DNA of 64,000 nucleotides from an uncultured Clostridia bacterium (lineage in GTDB: Bacteria; Bacillota; Clostridia; Christensenellales; Borkfalkiaceae): NCBI GenBank assembly GCA_934271065.1, contig CAKQQQ010000002.1:310001-374000 (forward strand). The letters are read 5' to 3'. Under the pieces are notes generated by a model. The model was not told the origin of the DNA and did no database searches. It saw only the letters and a list, made by a program, of their open reading frames with translations. Numbering within the stretch: position 1 is the stretch's first letter; each line of letters opens with the position of its first letter. The position numbers and the translations under genes are program-made. Of the stretch, positions 1-8,068 are shown piece by piece.

Positions 1-951
1 CGTAGATAAAAACAACCTTAACAGTATCCGCATATAAGTGACCGTAACGCAAGTTTCCTGCATTATCTGTTCGGAATACTCTGTTTGTCTTTTTGCCGCG
101 TTGTCAAACAGTTCGTGCGTACAACCGGCACAACCGATTATCGTAATATCGCTTTTCTGCACCGCCTCCGCGAAATTCTTAACCGCTGTGAAATATTTTT
201 CTTTGCCTGTAATCTCGTAATAGGCAAGCAATCCCTCGAAAAAAGATGTGGTTTCGTAAGCTTTCACGACGGGATATTGATATGGGAAAAGTTTATCTTC
301 GAGTGCGAGTTCCAAAAAATCGCAGTCGCTGCTCCCGCCCGTGCCGATAATATATTCCGCAAACTCTAAATACCGTTTTTCGCTTGTTTCTTTAAATAGT
401 TCAAGCATCGGTTCTAAAATCGTACAGGAATTTACGCATCCCCACCAAGAGGAAGTGGCTGTTATCTCCTTTTTCCCGTCCTTTTTTGCGCCTATTTTTG
501 AAATTATGTAGTCTGCGTGTTTTTTAAGAGCGATTATTATCCGTGTCTTCAACTCTTCGTCTTTGCAAATCCCGTAATAATGTTGAAGCCCCGTCATAAC
601 GTATTTTCTGCACCATAAGTCCCAACCGTTAAATTCCGTTTCTACCGAATAAGTGCAAATCCTGCCGAGTTCGTCTTGAGAAGACAGAATATCCCCTACC
701 GCTTCCGTAAGCACTTCGTATAATTCTTCGTTGCGGGAATAAGAATACATAAGCGACGCACCGCGCAGTTCCTTACCGAAAAATTCGCCGCGCCAGAACC
801 CGTCGCCGTCTTCGCGGGTTTTGAACGGTTGAACGAGTTTTTTCCATCTCTCGCGATTCATGAGCTGACTTTCCGTCACGAATTTAACGTATTCGTCGGT
901 CACACCGCTGATTTTAAGCGATTTGCCTGTAAAAAATTCCGATTTCGGCAT
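1..951 (-). CDS. GH127-family (DUF1680) beta-L-arabinofuranosidase-like protein, C-terminus beyond the window
   Basis: 317 codons are open from an ATG at 951 to the window edge, so the protein is partial only because the window ends. It reads as an all-alpha (alpha/alpha)6 glycosidase of the GH127/DUF1680 type. The stretch WWGCVNSCTILEP and the ETC motif at residues 299-301 match the Glu-x-Cys pair that binds zinc in this family. The Cys-Cys pair that supplies the nucleophile would lie downstream, outside the window. No signal peptide is seen, so it is probably cytoplasmic and acts on imported arabinosides. GGAG lies 13 nt before the start. It is the last visible gene of the minus-strand DUF4434/AGE operon, 128 bp after the epimerase. 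The family is fairly sure; the substrate is inferred. Confidence 0.75.
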   Translation of the reverse strand, partial: MPKSEFFTGKSLKISGVTDEYVKFVTESQLMNRERWKKLVQPFKTREDGDGFWRGEFFGKELRGASLMYSYSRNEELYEVLTEAVGDILSSQDELGRICTYSVETEFNGWDLWCRKYVMTGLQHYYGICKDEELKTRIIIALKKHADYIISKIGAKKDGKKEITATSSWWGCVNSCTILEPMLELFKETSEKRYLEFAEYIIGTGGSSDCDFLELALEDKLFPYQYPVVKAYETTSFFEGLLAYYEITGKEKYFTAVKNFAEAVQKSDITIIGCAGCTHELFDNAAKRQTEYSEQIMQETCVTVTYMRILLRLFLST

Positions 952-1079
952 ACTGAATTATTTTCTCCTTTTTCTTTAGCGCAATCCGCTTTCTATATAA
1001 TTGCTACGAATTTACGGGTAACTCCGAAGACATTTTCGTAAAAGCCCGCGTTCGGCGATGCCGCGCCTTATTATAATCC

Positions 1080-2300
1080 TTAAAGCAAAGCGGGAAACTT
1101 CGTTCCTTTTTCGATTGAAGTTAAAAGTTTTTCGCACAGGATAAGGCATCTCGGCAAGTGATACGGACCTTTCCACAAAGAACCTTTCTGTGTATGAGAA
1201 ACCGTTCCGTCCCTGTGCAGATATCCGTACCATTCCCCGCACTCTTTATCCGCAAAATGTCCGAACGCGTATTCATGCGTTTTCTTAAATCTTTCGTAAT
1301 ACTTATCTTCGCCCGTAAGTTTATACGCTGCGAGATTCGCGATAAGGCTCTCGTTATGAACCCACCAAAGCTTCATGTCGTATTCCAACTGCTCGCACGG
1401 ACGACCGAACAAATCTTTGAAATAATATATTCCGCCATACTCTTTGTCCCAACCGGACTCAAACGACCAATCGAGTACGTTAAGTGCTTTTTCAAGAAGC
1501 CCTTTATCTCCCGTTGCGGCGGCGTAGTTCATTAAAAACCACGAGTTCTCCATAGAATGCCCCGGATTTATCGTTCTGCCCGCAGGATTATCGAGAATGC
1601 TCCCGTCCGCAAAAACGTTTTCGAGCATACACCTGTATTCCTCTTTGTAATTATACTTTATCATATCAGAAATAAGGGATTCTATTATTTTACCGTAATA
1701 ATCGCTTTTTTCGTCGTCTGCGACGCGAAGTTCTTGAGCCGTGCTGATAAGAACCATGGGGTATGCGTTTGAACGGAGATTTCTTATCTCCGCGTTTTCC
1801 TTCGGCGTTATCTTAAACGGATCGCTTGCGGGATTGCGATATATTCCGTACATAAGGTCGAAATATTTTTCCGCCAACTTCAAGTCCCGTTTATCTCCCG
1901 TAAGCTTATAATACTCGACAAACCCCGCTACGAGAAAGCTTTCCGAAAAGAAATACCTTCTTTTGCGAAGCGGTTTTCCATCTCGAGTGACCGTGAAAAA
2001 CATTCTCCCGTCGACGTCTATACAATATTTTTTAATGAAATCCGCGCCGTTTTTCGCCGCGTCCGCCCATTCTTTTTTTATGCCGTACTCGTTGCAAAGT
2101 TTAGAAAACGTCCAAAGGCATCTACCCTGAAACCACACGCTTTTATCGTCGTTATAACTTTTTCCCGCTCTGTCTACGCTTGTTATAAAGCCGCCGTACT
2201 TTCTATCAATAAGGTCGGATTTTTCCCAGAACGGAACTACGTTATCAAGCAAAAACCCGCGATAAAAATTTTTGTAATTATCTATTTCTTTAACGTTCAT
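1080..2300 (-). CDS. AGE-family sugar 2-epimerase (N-acylglucosamine/cellobiose 2-epimerase type)
   Basis: An (alpha/alpha)6-barrel epimerase of about 406 residues, the usual family size. Numbering from the longer possible start at 2315, the hallmark NPGHSMEN is at 250-257 (catalytic-type His253), WWVHNESL at 317-324, and GPYHLPR near 383-389 holds the second conserved His. Such enzymes epimerise C2 of N-acetylglucosamine, mannose/glucose or the reducing end of disaccharides; the sequence does not show which. Two starts are possible, at 2315 and 2300. I prefer 2300 because GGGA lies 9 nt before it, while nothing resembling an SD precedes 2315. It overlaps the end of the upstream DUF4434 gene, so translation is probably coupled. 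Confidence 0.85.
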   Translation of the reverse strand: MNVKEIDNYKNFYRGFLLDNVVPFWEKSDLIDRKYGGFITSVDRAGKSYNDDKSVWFQGRCLWTFSKLCNEYGIKKEWADAAKNGADFIKKYCIDVDGRMFFTVTRDGKPLRKRRYFFSESFLVAGFVEYYKLTGDKRDLKLAEKYFDLMYGIYRNPASDPFKITPKENAEIRNLRSNAYPMVLISTAQELRVADDEKSDYYGKIIESLISDMIKYNYKEEYRCMLENVFADGSILDNPAGRTINPGHSMENSWFLMNYAAATGDKGLLEKALNVLDWSFESGWDKEYGGIYYFKDLFGRPCEQLEYDMKLWWVHNESLIANLAAYKLTGEDKYYERFKKTHEYAFGHFADKECGEWYGYLHRDGTVSHTQKGSLWKGPYHLPRCLILCEKLLTSIEKGTKFPALL

Positions 2301-3198
2301 GATATTTTGTCCCATAATAATCGACGTATAATTTATTAAGATTTCTTGCAGAGGGGAATATCGACTGCGGACTTAAAAAGTGCGAAAATTCAAAAGTTAC
2401 GTTTTTTTCGACGTACGGTGCAAGCATTTCGAGCTTTGTCCGTAAAAGTTCGAACGGAATAGGAAAATATAACGTCCTGACGTCTCTCTCGAAGGTTTCT
2501 ACGTTAGCCCAAAGTTTTATGCCGTGCACGTCGCAAAGCTTTTTTGCGGACTTGAAATATTCCACGGCGCTTTTAAGCGGTGCAGATCCGTCCTGAAACG
2601 CGCAAATATCCACGTCTTTCCCAAAACTTTCAAACACTCCGTCCCACTCGTCAAAAAACCTGTCTGCCGTAAACGGCGTATGAAAACTCGTTTCGGTCTT
2701 AAAAAACGGGCTTAATAACACCTGCTTGTCGGGGGTTTTGTCTTTGCACATCGCGGCAAGGTTTTTTACTATTCTTTCTATATTATAAGAATTTGCCGCT
2801 ACTTCGTGCGGAATATACCACCCGCCGAACGAACGACGCGATGCGTATTTTTTGGTCGCTTCTCCTAAAAAGAGTTTATTCGCCGCAATTTCGCCCTTAA
2901 CGTCACCGTCGTTCCACGTAAGGTTAGATATGTAAAGTCCCAAAAAAACTTTCATATCACGCTTTTCCGCCTCTTCAAGAATAAACTCTACGAAATCGTC
3001 TTTTCTTAAACAAAAGAAATGCTCGGACGGAAAAATCGTTCTCCCCTCGAACCCGCCGCGTATAAATATCAGGGTATCCATACCCACGGCTTTCATATTG
3101 TCAAGATCTTTCGCCCATTCTTCGTGCGACCAGTTAGAAGAGGGTATGTCATAGGTTATTTCGTCTATAAACGTGCCTGTTATCGGAAACCTTTTCAT
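2290..3198 (-). CDS. DUF4434-type TIM-barrel protein (glycoside-hydrolase-like)
   Basis: 302 residues. The opening (ITGTFIDEITYDIPSSNW) and the GGWYIPHE segment near residue 125 are typical of DUF4434 proteins, which have a TIM-barrel fold and are found in polysaccharide-use clusters. The barrel-like spacing of LIFIRGG, KVFLGLYIS and VLLSPFF fits this, and the HE of YIPHE is a candidate catalytic pair. No signal peptide is present. It is the first gene of the operon running DUF4434, AGE epimerase, GH127. GAGG lies 7 nt before the ATG, and a promoter (TTGTCA-N18-TATAAT) lies 29-58 bp upstream, divergent from the AraC gene. The enzymatic role is unknown; an involvement in plant glycan or arabinoside breakdown is inferred from its neighbours. 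Confidence 0.7.
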   Translation of the reverse strand: MKRFPITGTFIDEITYDIPSSNWSHEEWAKDLDNMKAVGMDTLIFIRGGFEGRTIFPSEHFFCLRKDDFVEFILEEAEKRDMKVFLGLYISNLTWNDGDVKGEIAANKLFLGEATKKYASRRSFGGWYIPHEVAANSYNIERIVKNLAAMCKDKTPDKQVLLSPFFKTETSFHTPFTADRFFDEWDGVFESFGKDVDICAFQDGSAPLKSAVEYFKSAKKLCDVHGIKLWANVETFERDVRTLYFPIPFELLRTKLEMLAPYVEKNVTFEFSHFLSPQSIFPSARNLNKLYVDYYGTKYHER

Positions 3199-3226
3199 TA
3201 TTTGCCTCGTTATCTTCTTTTTTATT

Positions 3227-3256
3227 ATTATACCGCCAAAAAAGCCGCCGTGACAA
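3227..3256 (-). promoter_or_regulatory. Sigma-70 promoter of the DUF4434/AGE/GH127 operon
   Basis: Read on the minus strand, -35 TTGTCA (3256-3251) and -10 TATAAT (3232-3227) are 18 bp apart. The predicted transcript start is about 22 nt before the ATG at 3198, leaving room for the GAGG ribosome site. It shares the 187-bp divergent region with the araC-type gene, so both can be controlled from one operator. Confidence 0.6.
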
Positions 3257-3301
3257 TATCCTGTTTATACTATATATTTGTCCTATTTTTGTTTTTGAAC
3301 C

Positions 3302-3344
3302 GTTTTTGGATAATATTTCCAATTGTTGTTTGTTGTTTTTGGAT
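3302..3344. promoter_or_regulatory. Candidate AraC-type operator: direct repeat GTTTTTGGAT
   Basis: The 10-bp sequence GTTTTTGGAT occurs at 3302-3311 and again at 3335-3344. The period is exactly 33 bp, about three helical turns. A weaker third match (GTTTTTGAAC) lies at 3291-3300. The repeats sit between the divergent promoters and abut the -35 of the regulator gene. Phased direct half-sites are what AraC-family dimers usually bind. Function is inferred. Confidence 0.45.
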
Positions 3345-3350
3345 TTATCA

Positions 3351-3379
3351 TTGCAAAATTTCATTTTTTGTAGTATACT
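3351..3379 (+). promoter_or_regulatory. Promoter of the araC-type gene, predicted to give a leaderless mRNA
   Basis: -35 TTGCAA (3351-3356), a 17-bp spacer and -10 TATACT (3374-3379). Only 6 nt separate the -10 from the ATG at 3386, so the expected transcript start is the A of the start codon. No Shine-Dalgarno is present between them. Confidence 0.6.
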
Positions 3380-3385
3380 TAAACT

Positions 3386-4261
3386 ATGAATAATTCGGAA
3401 GACGGAAGATTTTTAATAGATTATCAATTTATAACGTCGTCTCTCGTACTAAACGGGATAGGCATATATCAGATAGGCAAAAAACTGTGCGACTCCGATA
3501 CCGTTTCCCCGCCGCATCTGCATCTGCATTGGTTTGAACTCACTATCGCCAACGCAGGGAAAGGTATTATAACAACAAACGGCGTTACGAAAGAAATCGA
3601 AAGCGGAGATATTTATCTTTCTTTCCCGTACGATATCCATGCAGTCCGTTCCTCGCCCGACAACAGACTCACCTATTCATTTTTCTCTTTTTATTTTAAG
3701 GACGAAAAATATAAAGAAGCATTCGACAGACTTGCCCTCGAATACGACGCTTCTTCCCGCGTGTTCAGAAACGCCGTTATCCCGTCGCTCGTGGAAATTC
3801 TCATTATGGAAATAGCCGACGGCAACTTACATGACAGGCTGTTCGAACTTACTCTCGAACAACTAATCCTTCTCGTACTAAAAAGTTGTTCTCCGCAAAA
3901 ATCTTCACGAAAAGCAGAAGTAAAAAACAACAACCAGCTCGTTTTTATGATTATGCGGTATATTTCGCTTAATTTGTTATCGATAACCGACCTTTCCGAA
4001 ATTGCGGAACGGCTCGGCTACAACTACTCGTATCTCTCCAAAGTATTTAAGAAAACTACGGGTAAATCTATCACGGATTTTTATCTTTCCTCAAAAATGG
4101 AACGGGCAAAAACTCTTCTCGACGAAAACACGTTGTCCGTTACCGCCGTTGCGGAAGCCCTTAACTACAATTCCGTATACTCTTTCAGCAAAGCATTTAA
4201 ACTCTTCTTCGGCGTTTCCCCAACTAACTATCAACGCGAGTCTCTCGGCATTCAAAAATAA
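3386..4261 (+). CDS. AraC-family transcriptional regulator
   Basis: 291 residues. Residues 1 to about 120 form a cupin-like sensor (HLHLHWFELTIANAGKG, then ESGDIYLSFPYDIHAV). The last 100 residues form the double helix-turn-helix of AraC/XylS proteins: the first helix pair is around IAERLGYNYSYLSKVFK, and the second ends in YSFSKAFKLFFGVSPTNYQ. It is transcribed divergently from the DUF4434/AGE/GH127 operon, so it is most likely that operon's sugar-responsive activator. There is no ribosome-binding site before the ATG; the promoter geometry predicts a leaderless transcript. Confidence 0.9.
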   Translation: MNNSEDGRFLIDYQFITSSLVLNGIGIYQIGKKLCDSDTVSPPHLHLHWFELTIANAGKGIITTNGVTKEIESGDIYLSFPYDIHAVRSSPDNRLTYSFFSFYFKDEKYKEAFDRLALEYDASSRVFRNAVIPSLVEILIMEIADGNLHDRLFELTLEQLILLVLKSCSPQKSSRKAEVKNNNQLVFMIMRYISLNLLSITDLSEIAERLGYNYSYLSKVFKKTTGKSITDFYLSSKMERAKTLLDENTLSVTAVAEALNYNSVYSFSKAFKLFFGVSPTNYQRESLGIQK

Positions 4262-4506
4262 ATACCCGCGTTTTTTAATAGTGTCATCCCGCTTTTCTTA
4301 TTAGTACCCGATTTTGTCTTTCCCCTAAAAAGATCGCCGACCGTTTTTACCCCTTTCGGGCTTTACGAAAATTTTTAAACCTTCTCCGCAAGAATAGCTA
4401 TCTTCTGAAGCCGCCGGTTCAAGTCCTGTTTTTGAAAAATGGGTCAAAATGCAGCGCCTGAATTCAAATATTCCGCAAGGTGCGCAAGCCACAAGAAATA
4501 GCAACA

Positions 4507-4541
4507 AAAAAGCACAAGATACGCAATATCTTGTGCTTTTT
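4507..4541. terminator. Bidirectional Rho-independent terminator
   Basis: An 11-bp perfect stem (4511-4521 with 4527-4537, loop CGCAA) is flanked by A5 on one side and T4 on the other, so it can end transcription from the araC-type gene (plus) and from the ATPase pseudogene (minus). It lies in a gene-free stretch, 4262-4675. In the rest of that stretch I see no coding sequence. Confidence 0.75.
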
Positions 4542-4675
4542 GTGTTTTATGGCTTTTTCGCACTACAAAATGTCTGCGTTGCCCAAAAAAACTGATTTTA
4601 TCAGCCGTTTTGAGTTTTCATTTCTCTATTTTCTTGCTTTTTCCGTTCCGTTTTCGAACCACGCACTTCGCGATT

Positions 4676-6008
4676 TCAAAAAAGAGATTTCAAATAATCT
4701 TCTACGTTTCTGTATTCGATTCCGTTTTCCAAAGTCGTATTTTCTCCGCGATAAATAACAACTTTTTTAGTGATTTTCCCGTATCTGAATTCCGTGTTTT
4801 TCAGTTTTTTTTCGTCAATCATATGCCTGAATTGCTCTTGAGCTTGTTCCTTGCTGTGCTTTACTTCGTAAATTTCACAAGTCGCATTCGCATTATCCGC
4901 AACAACCATATCAAATTCGCCGAAAGCAAACTGAAGCTGAAAAACTTGTTTTTTCGGATTCGCAATCTTTGTTTCGAGCAACACGATGTCTTCCATCATT
5001 CTGCCCTTTATATCGCTCAGAATCCGTTCGATAACGGCATTTCTTTCGACTATGGAAAGCTCCTGAAACTCCCCGTCTTCAAGCAACGATTGCACGAGTT
5101 CTTTTGCTTGCGAATATCTCATTCCCGGTTGAGTAAAAACGGTTTTGTAGTTCTTTTCACGCCCGACGGGCAACGTTTGAATATCAATATCAACCGTTAA
5201 ATCCAAAGCGTCGAGATACTCTTTAATTTCCCTTCTATGCTCTTCCTAAATCGTTACGGTCTGCTCTTCTCTGTTTCTGATTTCGAGCAAATTTTTAAGC
5301 CGCTTAGTAAATTCTTCTTTATCGATTCTGTCGAGAATATCGTTCTGATTCTGCCTGTCGCTTCGCAAATTCCTTGCCGAAATCCCCAAATCATGAGACA
5401 TAAAATCTTTCGTCAGAACGTCTAAAGTGAAACAATGGTTGACGTCTTCGACAACTCTGTTAATCGCGCTTGTTAATTCGCCTTTCTCGTATAAATCATA
5501 AAGCGCGCGGAAATGCCCGCCGTACTGATAGCATTTAAGAGAATGCTGAATATTTTTGGCTATCGCGCTGTCGACATATTCGTCAACGCTTTTCTTGCTT
5601 GCAAACGTGGACTTTTCGTTATAATGAACGCCGCCGAGACTCATCGTTCCCCCGTAACATATATATTCGTCGATCCCCTTAATGCCGAGAACTTCTTCAA
5701 ATTCCCTGTACGGAATAAACGTGGTATGAAGGAAAATGCAACGGTCGTATAACTGCTCGTCTTCTGAAAAGAAAAATCCGAGCGAATCCGTACCCGATAA
5801 CACGATTTTCATTCCGCAAGCGGCAAATATATCCGAAAAAAGCGCAGCGCCTTCGATAAAATCTTCGATAAGCGTTACTTCGTCGATAAACACATATTTG
5901 TATCCGCTATTCATCAGGTATTTTAAGTCCTGATTTATATCGCTTAGACCGATTCCCGCGCCGACCTGAATAAATGCCGTCTTTGAAATTTTTTTAAACT
6001 CAATTTTT
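4676..6008 (-). pseudogene. AAA ATPase with C-terminal nuclease-like domain (AAA_14/DUF4143 type), truncated and with in-frame amber
   Basis: One reading frame on the minus strand carries the whole remnant. The N-terminal part has a Walker B (YKYVFIDEV) and the LSGTDSLGF sensor strand; the C-terminal part has a PD-(D/E)xK-like core (GEFDMVVADN, then YEVKHS). Two lesions are visible. The first ~40 residues, which should carry the Walker A P-loop, are absent: the frame opens just after a TAA near 6009. A TAG at 5246-5248 interrupts an otherwise continuous frame, which resumes at once with EEHRREIKEYLDALDLTVDI. Other genes here stop with TAA or TGA, but one codon is no basis for claiming recoding. 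Intact relatives are common accessory ATPases of gut Firmicutes and Bacteroidetes, of uncertain role. Confidence 0.75.
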
Positions 6009-6010
6009 TA

Positions 6011-6067
6011 TAATAAAAAAATCGACAAACAACCGAAACTATACGTTTCAAATTATCTGTCGATTTC
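6011..6067 (-). terminator. Rho-independent terminator of mgtC
   Basis: On the minus strand a 9-bp outer stem (AAATCGACA, 6066-6058 with 6027-6019) encloses a second hairpin (GAAAC/GTTTC) and is followed by a run of seven T, 75 nt after the mgtC-type stop codon. Confidence 0.7.
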
Positions 6068-6141
6068 TAGTCACAAAAGGATTTTTTCTCTTTAATAAAT
6101 ATTTTTCTCCGGCAACTTATCATCCTTATAATTTCTTTATA

Positions 6142-6858
6142 TTAGTCCAACTCTTCGCAAAAATTCACATATTCGAGCGAAGAAATCGCCGCTATGATAT
6201 CATCGTGCCTTACCGCTTTTTTAAATTCGCCCGATACAATCGTCAAAGCAATCGAATATACGTACAGACCCGAGTTCATATACGCAGTATTCAGCTCTAT
6301 ATTGTCGATTTTCAGTCCGAGTTTCCTCACGGCCGCAATAAAATCCTGCAACGAATTTTTGCTCGTTAATTCCAAGTGAATTTCGAAATGATCCGAGCGA
6401 CGTTTCAACGCATATTCGGGTTTCATAAACCCCGTTAAACACAGCATAAACGCTGCGAACGCAATCAGAGCCGCAGTGTACAAATCAAGCCCGATTAAGA
6501 TAGAAATCAGGCACATTCCCCACAGCGCAACGGAGGTCGTCAAGCCCTTCAACTGACTTTTCGAACTATATAAAATAGTATTCGAACTGACAATCGCAAG
6601 CCCGACAATCGTCGCGCCGACTGCAAATGAAAATTTCGCGCCGAGCGTACCGATTATATAACTATCCACAACTGCCGCAAGCATGGAAATCAGAGAAACA
6701 AGCATAAACGTACGTAAGCCTGCCGCATGCCGCTTCGTGGCGCGTTCGCACCCCACGATTGCAGACATGACAACTATGATCGCCACTTTGAATACCAAGC
6801 CCCACACATTGAAACCGACGCACCATTCGCCTAAAAAATTCGCGATTATATCCTTCAT
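6142..6858 (-). CDS. MgtC/SapB family membrane protein
   Basis: 238 residues. The N-terminal ~140 residues hold several hydrophobic segments with the family signature: AIVGCERATKRHAAGLRTFMLV matches the conserved G-x-E-R...K..AGLRT motif, followed by the repeated AVGATIVGLAIVSS segment. The C-terminal ~85 residues are soluble and ACT-like in length (HFEIHLELTSKNSLQDF...). MgtC proteins are inner-membrane factors linked to growth at low magnesium and to control of the F-type ATPase; the role in a commensal is not known. GGAG lies 8 nt before the ATG, and the start is 4 nt from the end of the antiporter remnant, suggesting an older operon. Confidence 0.85.
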   Translation of the reverse strand: MKDIIANFLGEWCVGFNVWGLVFKVAIIVVMSAIVGCERATKRHAAGLRTFMLVSLISMLAAVVDSYIIGTLGAKFSFAVGATIVGLAIVSSNTILYSSKSQLKGLTTSVALWGMCLISILIGLDLYTAALIAFAAFMLCLTGFMKPEYALKRRSDHFEIHLELTSKNSLQDFIAAVRKLGLKIDNIELNTAYMNSGLYVYSIALTIVSGEFKKAVRHDDIIAAISSLEYVNFCEELD

Positions 6859-6861
6859 TTT

Positions 6862-7200
6862 CTATCTCCGATTGATAAATTTTCTATTCTTCTCTCCGTT
6901 TAAAACATATTCTTCCGTTTCGTCGTTTTCCGCCGCCTCGGTAAACGCTCGTTCTTCTTCGCTCCGAGCATAATTGTTTCTGTCGATTTCCTCCTGAATT
7001 TCACGCATACGCTCGATTAAAACCTCTCGTTCGTTTTTCAACGGTTGTTCTTCGGCGGAGTTTACTTCTCCCGACACGCTATCCCCCGTTTTCGGTATCG
7101 CGCCCGAAAGCGTCAATGCAAGTTTCGCCATAGCAGGACCAATCAATTCGTACAAAATACTCGACGACATAAGTGTGACTTTTAAGTCTGATACCGTCAA
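6862..7200 (-). pseudogene. C-terminal remnant of a cation:proton antiporter
   Basis: About 112 codons. The start reads MSSSILYELIGPAMAKLALTLSGAIP, which matches the last membrane helix of KefB/CPA2-type Na+/H+ antiporters, where YELIGP..AK is conserved. A highly charged cytoplasmic tail with coiled-coil character (EREVLIERMREIQEEI) follows. The ten or more membrane helices that should precede it are absent. Instead the sequence runs straight into a secreted-protein gene in another frame (7079-7819). No ribosome-binding site precedes its first ATG. It is best read as the 3' stump of a gene lost by deletion. Confidence 0.6.
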
Positions 7201-7819
7201 CTTCGAACCATGCGCTGCTACCGTCGCCGTCGACGGTATAATCGAGTTGCAACGTGACCGAATCGAGAAATAAGTTGTTGCTTTTGCTGTTTCTGTATAT
7301 TTTGAATCCGCTTATATCTCCGTTTGCGTCGGCAAGAAGGTTTGCCGCCATTGTTAGCGTAGCATATGAGTTTTCGTCGTTTACTTTCAAAGTTCCGGCG
7401 GGATTGGAAAGACTGTCGTCGGAAAGAGAGTAAGCCGTTATCTCGCCGGTTGCAATAAGTCTTAGCGCGACACCGCCGAAATCGGATGCTTTATAAGTTT
7501 TATTAAACTTAACGGTTGCCGTCGTACCCTCCGGGATTTCGCCGAACTGAACACCCGTTTTGCTTTCATCCTTAGCATACGGAAAAAGTCCTAAAGCAGA
7601 TCTTAAGCCGAAATCCGTATTTTTATTTATTGTTACTCCGGACGTCGCTTCCAAATTTGCTTCCGTGCCGTTCATGTCGAGTACGACGTTCGCCGCCTGA
7701 CTGCTAGTCGTTTCGGCTTTTGCGACGTTCAACATCGAAACCGAAACGCTCGCAAACGCCACGCATATTGTCGCAAGAACGACTATCGCCAGCGTTTTAA
7801 GTGTGTTTATTCTCCTCAT
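7079..7819 (-). CDS. Secreted protein of unknown function, 3' end chimeric
   Basis: 246 codons with a strong ribosome site (AAGGAGG, 7 nt before the ATG). Residues 1-36 are a clear Sec signal peptide (RRINTLK, a hydrophobic core, then cleavage after KAEA/AKA). Residues 37 to about 205 are a beta-rich exported domain with Asn/Ser/Thr bias (SDFGGVALRLIATGE; NNLFLDSVTLQLDYTVDG) that resembles carbohydrate-binding or adhesive modules but fits no family I can name. From about residue 207 (nucleotide ~7200) the frame reads antisense-like filler (RLKSHTYVVEYFVRIDW), because the DNA there encodes the antiporter stump in another frame. The natural C-terminus is therefore missing. Its 5' leader carries the hairpin listed below. 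Confidence 0.55.
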   Translation of the reverse strand: MRRINTLKTLAIVVLATICVAFASVSVSMLNVAKAETTSSQAANVVLDMNGTEANLEATSGVTINKNTDFGLRSALGLFPYAKDESKTGVQFGEIPEGTTATVKFNKTYKASDFGGVALRLIATGEITAYSLSDDSLSNPAGTLKVNDENSYATLTMAANLLADANGDISGFKIYRNSKSNNLFLDSVTLQLDYTVDGDGSSAWFEVDGIRLKSHTYVVEYFVRIDWSCYGETCIDAFGRDTENGG

Positions 7820-7880
7820 TTTTATCCTCCTTGCTTTTTCAGCTTATTACACTAAATGCATTTCCCTGATAAGAGTATTT

Positions 7881-7913
7881 CGTTTGCGGAGCAAACGAAA
7901 GCGGATATCCGCT
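7881..7913 (-). promoter_or_regulatory. Hairpin plus palindrome upstream of the secreted-protein gene
   Basis: A stem CGTTTGC/GCAAACG with a 3-nt loop (7881-7897) is followed directly by the 14-bp palindrome AGCGGATATCCGCT (7900-7913). Both lie 62-94 nt before the ATG at 7819. They could be an operator or an mRNA-stabilising 5' structure; the sequence does not decide. Confidence 0.3.
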
Positions 7914-8032
7914 CAGAAAACCGACGTGAAACTATCGGCACTATCTGTTTTACGGTTACATTGTAACTGTTGTATAACTCGATTTCAATAGCATATTTTG
8001 TATGATTTTTACACTACGTTGACATTATTCGC

Positions 8033-8062
8033 TTGACAAATATCGGGTAAACGAGTTAAAAT
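8033..8062 (+). promoter_or_regulatory. Promoter of the second araC-type gene, predicted leaderless
   Basis: Consensus -35 TTGACA (8033-8038), 18-bp spacer, -10 TAAAAT (8057-8062). The ATG at 8069 starts 6 nt after the -10, the same geometry as for the araC-type gene at 3386. No Shine-Dalgarno is present. Confidence 0.6.
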
Positions 8063-8068
8063 ACTATT

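Noticed and set aside
4325..4507. 60-codon minus ORF containing a T-loop-like GGTTCAAGTCC, suggesting a tRNA
   Set aside because: No acceptor stem, D-arm or anticodon stem can be folded around it, and no CCA end follows. At most it is a degraded tRNA fragment.
5246..5248. Amber codon reassignment
   Set aside because: Only one case, in a gene that also lacks its P-loop; pseudogene decay is simpler.
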